From Bacteroidota bacterium (lineage in GTDB: Bacteria > Bacteroidota > Bacteroidia > Chitinophagales > Chitinophagaceae), in the NCBI GenBank assembly GCA_028875955.1, contig JAGWTX010000109.1:1-7466 (forward strand): a DNA stretch of 7,466 nucleotides, read 5' to 3'. Positions 1-6,095 of this stretch are shown here, piece after piece (within the stretch, counting starts at the first letter, position 1; the number at the start of each line of letters is the position of its first letter). A program made the position numbers and the translations under genes. The notes beneath the pieces were generated by a model that was not told the origin of the DNA, did no database searches, and saw nothing but the letters and a program-made list of their open reading frames with translations.

Positions 1-1295
1 TCAAAACAAAAACAAAAGCCAGACAGGTAAGCAATAACAGCCAGCAACGTTTCCGTAATCCCTTCTCCGATCTCTTTGGTGATGACCTGGGTGGTTTTTT
101 TGGTGGCGGTCCCAGAATGATTCCGGAACAGCGTGCCAGTGGCAGCGGTGTGATCATTACAGACGATGGCTATATCGTTACCAATAACCACGTGGTTGAC
201 GGGGCGGATGAGATCAATGTTACCCTGGCCAATAAGAAATCCTATAAAGCCAAAGTAATTGGTACGGATCCCAGCAGCGATCTGGCCGTGATCAAGATCG
301 AAGGAAAAGGACTCCCTTACATGGTTTATGGCAACAGTGATGATGCCAAACTGGGTCAATGGGTACTGGCCATTGGTTACCCGCTGAGCCTGGATGTAAC
401 CGTGACAGCCGGCATCATCAGTGCGAAATCCAGATCGATAGGAATCAATGACAGACAAAGCAAAACAGCCATTGAATCCTTTATCCAGACTGACGCGGCC
501 GTAAATCCCGGAAACAGTGGTGGTGCACTGGTGAATACCAATGGAGAACTGATCGGTATCAACTCTGCCATCGCTTCCCCAACAGGTTCCTATGCAGGCT
601 ATTCCTATGCGATCCCGGTTAACATTGTAAAAAAAGTAGTGACCGATATTGTAAAATACGGAACCGTACAAAGGGCCTATATCGGCATACAATATCCGCG
701 TGAAGATCTTTCAGACGACCAGAAAAAAGAACTGGGTGCCAATTATGTGGAAGGACAGGGCGTATTTGTTTCTGATGTAACCACCGATGGCGCTGCAGCT
801 GGAGCGGGTTTGAAAAAAGGAGATATTGTTACCAAGATCAATGGCGTAACCGTAACCAGTGGCCCTGAATTACAGGAGCAGGTTACCCGGTACAAACCCG
901 GTGATAAAATCAGTCTCACCTATTTACGCGATGGCAAGGAACATACCGTAAACCTGACCCTGAAAAACAGTGCCGGCAATACCGAGATCGTAAAATCTAC
1001 CGGTATCATTGATAAACTCGGCGCAGAACTGGTTGCCGTTGACAGCAAGACAGCAGCAGCCAACCAGATCAGTGGTGGTGTACTTGTAAAAAAACTCGGG
1101 GATGGCTTATTGAAAAAAACAAGGATGCAGGAAGGCTTTATCATTACCAGTGTAAATGACCAGGAAGTAAAAAGTGTGGATGAACTGGATAAGATCCTTT
1201 CCATCAACAAAGGAAGAAAAGTGAAGATTGAAGGTGTGTATCCCGGTTTTGAAAGTACCTATCCCTATCCCCTGGATCTGAGTGATGTTGAATAA
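1..1295 (+). CDS. htrA: HtrA/Deg-family periplasmic serine protease with two PDZ domains (5' end missing)
   Basis: Envelope protease/chaperone of the HtrA (DegP/DegQ) family, which degrades misfolded exported proteins in the periplasm. The frame is open from base 3 to the TAA at 1293-1295 (about 430 residues), so the true start and signal peptide lie left of the window; the ATG at 117 is internal. Visible order: a Gly/Phe/Asp-rich linker before the protease core (bases 51-116, ending FFGGGPR), then the trypsin-like core with the full triad: His in TNNHVV (codon 189-191), Asp in SSDLAVIKI (279-281) and Ser in NPGNSGGAL (516-518). PDZ1 follows from RAYIGIQ (about 675-960) and a second, more divergent PDZ from about 1010 to the end. 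The triad is intact, so an active protease is expected. The stop is doubled (TAATAA) and a strong hairpin follows. Family assignment is very secure; DegP versus DegQ cannot be decided. Confidence 0.95.
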   Translation, partial: KTKTKARQVSNNSQQRFRNPFSDLFGDDLGGFFGGGPRMIPEQRASGSGVIITDDGYIVTNNHVVDGADEINVTLANKKSYKAKVIGTDPSSDLAVIKIEGKGLPYMVYGNSDDAKLGQWVLAIGYPLSLDVTVTAGIISAKSRSIGINDRQSKTAIESFIQTDAAVNPGNSGGALVNTNGELIGINSAIASPTGSYAGYSYAIPVNIVKKVVTDIVKYGTVQRAYIGIQYPREDLSDDQKKELGANYVEGQGVFVSDVTTDGAAAGAGLKKGDIVTKINGVTVTSGPELQEQVTRYKPGDKISLTYLRDGKEHTVNLTLKNSAGNTEIVKSTGIIDKLGAELVAVDSKTAAANQISGGVLVKKLGDGLLKKTRMQEGFIITSVNDQEVKSVDELDKILSINKGRKVKIEGVYPGFESTYPYPLDLSDVE

Positions 1296-1322
1296 TAAAT
1301 TTTCAGTCAAAAAGTGGTCTAT

Positions 1323-1360
1323 CAACAAAAGAGCCGTTCCAAGGAACGGCTCTTTTGTTG
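1323..1360. terminator. Bidirectional intrinsic terminator hairpin
   Basis: A perfect inverted repeat with 18-bp arms at 1323-1340 and 1343-1360 and only two unpaired bases (AA, 1341-1342) in the centre. The GC-rich core GAGCCGTTCC/GGAACGGCTC is flanked by an A-rich left arm and T-rich right arm (TCTTTTGTT), so either strand gives a hairpin followed by a U-rich tail. It lies between the stop of the HtrA gene (1295) and the stop of the convergent GH13 gene (1377), and probably ends transcription from both sides. Confidence 0.9.
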
Positions 1361-1376
1361 CAGGATACCGGATGGG

Positions 1377-2651
1377 TCAGTATCCTTCTATTTTTTCATA
1401 CACGATATATTCACCTGCCTGTAATTCGAACGTTTCTGCAGTGGAAAATGTAAATTCCATTCCGGAAAACAGGTTCCGGAAACGGCCATTCAACCATTGA
1501 TGGTTTACCTCGATTGGCAAACGGTCTGCATTGGATACATTGAGTATTACCAAAACTACCTGGTTTTCTTTTCGCCTGAGAAATGCCATCAGTGAATCAT
1601 CATATGAGGAGGGTAGGATAAAGGTCTCCCCTTCCCTGATGGCGGCATTTCTTTTTCGCAGCGATAACAGGTCGCTGTAGAAACCGGCCAGCTGCAGCGG
1701 GTCCTTCCATTCGATCAGGTCTTTGTGAAAAAATTCGAGACGTTTGGTATTGGGACTTTCCTGTCCGCTATAGATCAATGGGATCCCCTGCCAGGTTGCA
1801 GTAAAAACAGCCCAGGCTTTGGCGGCTTTCCCATATTTTTCATATTCGGTTCCGTTCCAGCTGTTCTCATCGTGGTTGGAAGTGAAAAAAAGTTTGCTGG
1901 CGCCGGATGGATACTGGGTATAGCCATGCAATATTTCCCTTACCTGACTCAAGGACTGTTCCCCCCTGGCATGTTTCTCCGTGGCGTGCATCCAGCCCCA
2001 GGCATAGCTTGTATCAAATACGGCATGATAGGACACATCTTCGCATTCTGCCAGCCAATACAAGGGTCTGATGGATTCACAAGCAGTTCTAGCTTCCTGC
2101 CAAAAATCCAGGGGAACCAGGTGTGCCATATCACAACGGAAACCATCAATACCACAATCCTGCACCCAGAATTGCATCGCCTGGATAAGGGCCATTCGCA
2201 TGGAGCTGTTTGAAAAGTCCAGATCAATCACATCTTTCCATCCGTTTTTTTCTGTAAACCCGCCGGCACTGTCCAGGATATACCAATCCGGGTGTTCCAG
2301 GGTCCAGTGATGATCCCATCCCGTATGATTGGCGACCCAATCGATGATCAGTTTCATATCCAGGGCATGCACTTCCTTCACCAGTCTTGTAAAGTCATCC
2401 AGGCTGCCGAATTCAGGGTTAATCGTATCATAACTGCTACAGGCATAATAACTGCCCAGTGAACCGAGTCTTTCTTTTTTACTGATGGGTGTAACCGGCA
2501 TCAGCCAGATGATTTCAACCCCCATCCTTTTCAACCTGGGCAGGTGCTGGCGAAAAGCTTCAAATGTCCCTTCCGGTGTGTATTGCCGAATATTCACTTC
2601 ATATACATTGGAACCTTTTGCCCAATCCACTGTTGAAAAATTTTTATCCAT
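1377..2651 (-). CDS. GH13 alpha-amylase-family glycoside hydrolase, probably cytoplasmic
   Basis: A 424-aa (beta/alpha)8-barrel enzyme of glycoside hydrolase family 13, which acts on alpha-glucosidic bonds in starch, glycogen or maltodextrin-type substrates. Conserved regions are in order: region I DWVANHT (residues 104-110), region II GFRCDMAH (170-177, nucleophile D174), region III WLAECE (199-204, likely acid/base E202) and region IV FTSNHDEN (256-263, transition-state stabiliser D261). A short C-terminal beta domain (about 345-424) follows the barrel. The N-terminus goes straight into the barrel (NVYEVNIRQYTPEGT, from residue 15) with no signal peptide or lipobox, so a cytoplasmic enzyme is inferred. 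The start ATG at 2651 fits the start of homology and leaves 41 bp to the divergent permease gene; no Shine-Dalgarno-like site is seen. The 3' end faces the 1323-1360 terminator. Exact specificity (amylase, neopullulanase, glucosidase or transferase) cannot be read from these motifs. Confidence 0.93.
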   Translation of the reverse strand: MDKNFSTVDWAKGSNVYEVNIRQYTPEGTFEAFRQHLPRLKRMGVEIIWLMPVTPISKKERLGSLGSYYACSSYDTINPEFGSLDDFTRLVKEVHALDMKLIIDWVANHTGWDHHWTLEHPDWYILDSAGGFTEKNGWKDVIDLDFSNSSMRMALIQAMQFWVQDCGIDGFRCDMAHLVPLDFWQEARTACESIRPLYWLAECEDVSYHAVFDTSYAWGWMHATEKHARGEQSLSQVREILHGYTQYPSGASKLFFTSNHDENSWNGTEYEKYGKAAKAWAVFTATWQGIPLIYSGQESPNTKRLEFFHKDLIEWKDPLQLAGFYSDLLSLRKRNAAIREGETFILPSSYDDSLMAFLRRKENQVVLVILNVSNADRLPIEVNHQWLNGRFRNLFSGMEFTFSTAETFELQAGEYIVYEKIEGY

Positions 2652-2692
2652 ATTGTTCTTGTCTGCTTACAAAGAAATAGTTTTATGATAAC

Positions 2693-4060
2693 ATGCACAT
2701 GAATGAGCAACCAAAACTGGAAAGAAAGATAAGTCTTTTACAGGCGACAGCAATCAACATGACCGACATGGTAGGCATCGGTCCTTTTGTGGTATTAAGC
2801 GTAGTAGCCGAAACCATGAAAGGCCCCTGGTTTCTGTATGCCTGGATAGCCGGCGCCGTTTTATCGCTGATCGATGCCATGATCTGGAGCCAGCTGGGAT
2901 CTACCTACCCGATGGCAGGCGGCAGTTATAATTTCCTGAAAGAAGGTTATGGAAAGAAATGGGGAAAACTGATGAGTTTTTTATTTGTGTGGCAAACGAT
3001 GATACAGGCCCCTCTCGTGATTGCCTCAGCTGCAATCGGGTTCGCCCAGTATTTTGGCTATATCGTACACTTGAACGACTGGCAGACCAAAACCATCAGT
3101 GGCGGCCTGGTGATTTTGATTGTGGTCATGCTGTACCGCAAGATAGAAGCCATCGGCAGTATCAGCATATTGCTATGGATGGGGGTGCTGTTGATCATGA
3201 CCTGGATCATCAGCGGCGGTATTTTTCACGGGAATTTTTTACAACCCGTTCATGACATAAACAATGGCATCCATCTGGATCATGCATTTGCAGCGGCACT
3301 GGGATTCGCCAGTGTGAAAACCGTATACAGTTATCTGGGCTATTACAATGTTTGCTATCTCGGTGGAGAGATCAAACAACCCCAAAAGAACATTCCCAAG
3401 AGCATGTTTATATCCATCATCGGAATTGCTGCCTTGTACCTTTTGATGAATGTGAGTGTGGCTTCCGTATTACCCCTGCAACAGATACAGCAAAGCAAAT
3501 TTGTGGTCAGTGAATTTGTGCAGCAGTTATCGGGCACCAAAGCCGCGACCATTGCCACGGTACTGATTCTATGGGTTGCATTCGCATCCGTTTTTTCGGC
3601 CACCCTGGGTTATAGCCGTGTTCCGTATGCAGCTGCCAGTGATGGCGCATTTTTCAGGATCTTCGCCAGGCTGCACCCTACCAAACATTTCCCGCATGTA
3701 TCCCTTTTATTTCTGGGCGGCATCGCGTTTGTATTCAGCCTGCTTTTCAAACTTAGGGATGTGATCGATGCCATTCTTGCCATGCGGATACTGATCCAGT
3801 TTATCGGACAGGGGATCGGCCTTTTATGGCTGGTCCGAAGAAAAGGCAAAAAACATTTTGCCTGGCGGATGCCCCTGTACCCGCTACCGGTTATCCTGGC
3901 CATCCTGATCTGGGTGTATATTTTCATATCCACCGGTGAGAAAATGATGCTGGGTGGTTGCACCGTAATCGGTCTGGGCATTTTTGCCTATCTGATCAAA
4001 GCAAAGCGGAACAGGGAATGGCCATTTGAATCCGATAAAATGGTTTCAGAAATAAACTGA
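2693..4060 (+). CDS. APC-superfamily amino acid permease
   Basis: A 455-aa integral inner-membrane transporter of the amino acid/polyamine/organocation family, with about 12 predicted helices. Diagnostic stretches: the unwound TM1 motif MVGIGPFVVLS (residues 26-36); SQLGSTYPMAGGSYNFLKE (66-84), matching the family's AEL..YP.AGG.Y..L.E; GGEIKQPQKNIPKS (224-237), matching the EE.KNP.rnIPra motif after TM6; and GYSRVPYAAASDGAFF (306-321), matching the sR..yamArDG segment after TM8. Glutamine (Q67) stands where many members have glutamate. Substrate is unknown; amino acids or polyamines are the family default. The ATG at 2693 is chosen, but an in-frame ATG at 2699 is equally possible because neither has a clear ribosome binding site. 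It is divergent from the GH13 gene, and its TGA directly abuts the stop of the convergent symporter gene with no intergenic base and no visible terminator. Confidence 0.92.
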   Translation: MHMNEQPKLERKISLLQATAINMTDMVGIGPFVVLSVVAETMKGPWFLYAWIAGAVLSLIDAMIWSQLGSTYPMAGGSYNFLKEGYGKKWGKLMSFLFVWQTMIQAPLVIASAAIGFAQYFGYIVHLNDWQTKTISGGLVILIVVMLYRKIEAIGSISILLWMGVLLIMTWIISGGIFHGNFLQPVHDINNGIHLDHAFAAALGFASVKTVYSYLGYYNVCYLGGEIKQPQKNIPKSMFISIIGIAALYLLMNVSVASVLPLQQIQQSKFVVSEFVQQLSGTKAATIATVLILWVAFASVFSATLGYSRVPYAAASDGAFFRIFARLHPTKHFPHVSLLFLGGIAFVFSLLFKLRDVIDAILAMRILIQFIGQGIGLLWLVRRKGKKHFAWRMPLYPLPVILAILIWVYIFISTGEKMMLGGCTVIGLGIFAYLIKAKRNREWPFESDKMVSEIN

Positions 4061-5797
4061 TCAATCTGACAAAGCCAGTTCTGTGGCAGGTTTGGGGAAA
4101 AACAGTTGCAGGAACAGTGCGAGAAGAACCACTGCTACCGCCCCCACTACATTTAACCAAAGGAATCCCAAACCGATTACCTGGTATTTATCCAGTAAAA
4201 AGAAAGCAATCACCACCAGTTCGCCCAGAATTGCTGCGATAAAAACGGCATGGCTGCCCACGCGTTTCAGATAAAAGGCAACCAGGAAAATGCCCAGGAT
4301 GACGCCGTAAAAAAGCGAACCCAGTATATTAACCGCTTCGATCAGGCTACCCATTCCGGTGGCGAATTCGGCCGTGACCACAGAGAAGATCCCCCAGGCC
4401 AATGTATAATATTTTGAAACACGGTATTCATCGGCACATTGCTCGATATTGGCCTTATCATATTTCACACCTCTGAACCGGAGATGAAAATCCACCATCG
4501 TGCAGGATGCCAGCGAATTCAATGCGGCAGCAATGGAACCCCAGGCGGCGAGAAAGATAATCGCAATGAGTAACCCTACAATGCCCCTGGGCAAAAAATC
4601 CACCACGAACCGAAGAAAGATATAATTGGTATCACTCGTATCATCCCCCGGAAGGGCTTTTTGCAATACGGTCTTATATTCCTTCTGTATGGCTGCGAGT
4701 TTACCGGCACCCAACTGCAGGCTGTCTTTATAGCTTTCCTTATTCCCAATCACATATTCCCTGCTGATCTGCTGTTGGGAACTTTGTAAGGTATGAAAAC
4801 GGTTCTCCAGCTGTTGAAGGGAATCCCTGTAAGGTGTTTCCATGGCTCTTTCCGCTACCGCCTTGTTAAAGAATACCGGCGAATCATTAAACTGGTAAAA
4901 GGTAAAAAGCATCGCACCCAGCAAGAGAATCATAAACTGCATGGGCACTTTCACCAGACCATTCATCAACAGACCGATCCTGCTTTCCTTGTTGTCTTTT
5001 GCGGTCAGGTATCTGCCCACCTGCGACTGATCGGTTCCAAAATAGGAAAGTGCCAGGAAAAATCCGCCTATCACACCACTAATGATATTGTACTTGTCCT
5101 TCCAGTCAAACCCTTTGGAACTGATACCGGTTGTGATCACATTCAATTTACCACTGGCACCACTCACTTTCAGGGCATCGGTAAAGCTCACGCCCGCGGG
5201 CAGGTAATGAACGATACAGTAACCGGCCACAAACATGCCAATGAAAATAATGACTAACTGCAACTGTTGCGTATAGGCAACCGCTTTTGCACCACCGCTA
5301 ACCGTGTAGATGATCAATAATCCGCCCATGACGATGTTGGTCCAGAAGATATCCCAGCCCAGTAAGGATGAAAGAATGATGGAGGGTGCATAGATACTGA
5401 TGCCGGTGGACAGACCGCGTGACAATAAAAAAAGGAAAGAGGTGAAGGTTCTCGTCTTCAGATCGAATCTTTTTTCCAGGAATTCATAGGCAGTAAACAC
5501 TTTTACCTTATTGAACAAAGGGACGAATGTGATACAGAGGATCACCATGGCAATGGGTAACCCGAAATAGTATTGTACAAAACGCATCCCATCCGTAAAA
5601 GCCTGGCCGGGTGCTGAAAGAAAAGTTATTGCACTGGCCTGGGTTCCCATAATGCTCAGCAACACCAGGTACCAGGGCATGCTGCGGTTACTGAGAAAAT
5701 AACCTTCCAGGTCCCTGCTAGTCCTGCTTTTATACAGGCCATAGGCAATGATGGCCGTTAAGGTGATGACCAATACGATCCAGTCGATTTGACTCAT
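4061..5797 (-). CDS. Sodium:solute symporter (SSF/SLC5 family) with a soluble insert
   Basis: A 578-aa inner-membrane transporter of the sodium/solute symporter family (LeuT fold), with about 13 predicted helices. Family marks: DLEGYFLSNRSMPWYLVLLS (residues 29-48, the typical y.lggR...w..a.s start), GTQASAITFLSAPGQAF (51-67), the TVSGGAKAVAYTQQLQ helix (165-180, matching the family's GG..AV..TD..Q), ALSYFGTDQSQVGRYLTAKD (249-268) and LPRGIVGLLIA (402-412), followed by AAWGSIAAALNS (417-428). Between the helices ending near 302 and starting near 396 is a hydrophilic insert of about 90 residues, Gln/Glu/Lys-rich and probably helical. Substrate is unknown; the family carries sugars, amino acids, nucleosides, vitamins or sialic acid. 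The start ATG (5797) is strongly supported because it overlaps the stop of the upstream 39-aa gene by ATGA. It is the last gene of a leftward group that includes a PIG-L protein. Confidence 0.94.
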   Translation of the reverse strand: MSQIDWIVLVITLTAIIAYGLYKSRTSRDLEGYFLSNRSMPWYLVLLSIMGTQASAITFLSAPGQAFTDGMRFVQYYFGLPIAMVILCITFVPLFNKVKVFTAYEFLEKRFDLKTRTFTSFLFLLSRGLSTGISIYAPSIILSSLLGWDIFWTNIVMGGLLIIYTVSGGAKAVAYTQQLQLVIIFIGMFVAGYCIVHYLPAGVSFTDALKVSGASGKLNVITTGISSKGFDWKDKYNIISGVIGGFFLALSYFGTDQSQVGRYLTAKDNKESRIGLLMNGLVKVPMQFMILLLGAMLFTFYQFNDSPVFFNKAVAERAMETPYRDSLQQLENRFHTLQSSQQQISREYVIGNKESYKDSLQLGAGKLAAIQKEYKTVLQKALPGDDTSDTNYIFLRFVVDFLPRGIVGLLIAIIFLAAWGSIAAALNSLASCTMVDFHLRFRGVKYDKANIEQCADEYRVSKYYTLAWGIFSVVTAEFATGMGSLIEAVNILGSLFYGVILGIFLVAFYLKRVGSHAVFIAAILGELVVIAFFLLDKYQVIGLGFLWLNVVGAVAVVLLALFLQLFFPKPATELALSD

Positions 5798-5913
5798 GCA
5801 AAATATTTAGTGAACCATGCAAAAAAAATAATCATCAAAACCAGAACGGCTATTACAAAAAAGTACCAGCGGTTCCAGGTTCCCAGGAATGGTATTTTGT
5901 CTTTATCATTCAT
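5794..5913 (-). CDS. Small single-helix membrane protein (39 aa), coupled to the symporter gene
   Basis: A 39-codon frame from ATG at 5911-5913 to TGA at 5794-5796, checked codon by codon. The product has a charged start (MNDKDKIPFLGTWNRW), one strong hydrophobic helix at about residues 17-34 and a short tail ending KYFA. It has no cleavage site and looks like a single-pass inner-membrane protein. The stop overlaps the symporter start as ATGA, a classic translational-coupling layout, and the gene lies 26 bp after the 50-aa gene. Small membrane partners encoded beside secondary transporters are known (YjcH for ActP, YhdT for PanF), so an accessory subunit or assembly factor is inferred; I recognise no named family. 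A chance frame is unlikely given the exact overlap, the well-formed helix and the aromatic/charged boundaries (W13, R15, W16, Y17; W33, K36), but the length alone is weak evidence. Confidence 0.8.
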   Translation of the reverse strand: MNDKDKIPFLGTWNRWYFFVIAVLVLMIIFFAWFTKYFA

Positions 5914-5939
5914 AAGCAGGGTTATTTGCAATGACTGAA

Positions 5940-6092
5940 TTATTTTTTTCCGCCCGAACTCACCATGCCACCGGCCAGCAATCCCAGCATCAATCCGATA
6001 ATGAGACCGGCTTTTACATTTTTGATAAAAAATCCGATGGCAACGCCAATTATGATAATGGTTAAAAAACTTATTTTTTTTCTGGAATGCAT
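5940..6092 (-). CDS. Small two-helix membrane protein (50 aa) with a glycine zipper
   Basis: A 50-codon frame from ATG at 6090-6092 to TAA at 5940-5942, verified by direct translation. It begins MHSRKK, followed by a hydrophobic helix at about residues 7-23, a tight turn KNVK (24-27), a second helix at about 28-46, and a GGKK end. Glycines at 29, 33, 37 and 41 form an uninterrupted GxxxG repeat through helix 2, and G16 and G20 give another GxxxG in helix 1, indicating close helix packing within a hairpin or an oligomer. Its ATG is 3 bases after the stop of the PIG-L gene and its stop is 26 bases before the 39-aa gene, so it is very probably co-transcribed with both. No named family is recognised. 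Possible roles are a symporter subunit, a membrane anchor or a stabiliser of a membrane complex; these are inference from position only. Confidence 0.78.
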   Translation of the reverse strand: MHSRKKISFLTIIIIGVAIGFFIKNVKAGLIIGLMLGLLAGGMVSSGGKK

Positions 6093-6095
6093 GTG

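Noticed and set aside
117..119. ATG at 117 as the start of the HtrA gene
   Set aside because: The same frame is open and has HtrA-like sequence back to base 3; starting here would remove the linker before the protease core and the signal peptide.
1725..2213. 162-codon plus-strand frame opposite the GH13 gene
   Set aside because: It lies entirely within a well-supported GH13 coding region that carries all catalytic motifs; it is a shadow of biased codon use.
2631..2692. A -33 TTG paired with a -7 element for the permease or GH13 promoter
   Set aside because: Several TTG trinucleotides occur (2633-2635, 2653-2655, 2659-2661), but spacing to TAGTTTTA is off or ambiguous, and on the minus strand only TTTCTTTG-like matches were found; too weak to annotate as a feature.
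4793..5257. 154-codon plus-strand frame opposite the symporter
   Set aside because: It is antisense to the symporter, including part of the soluble insert, with no domain-like pattern; a shadow frame.
5821..6081. Homopolymer runs of 7-8 A/T inside the two small genes as programmed frameshift sites
   Set aside because: Runs exist at 5821-5828, 5943-5949 and 6074-6081, but the shifted frame checked (-1 at 5821-5828) hits a stop quickly and does not fuse to the symporter, so there is no sign of a functional shift.
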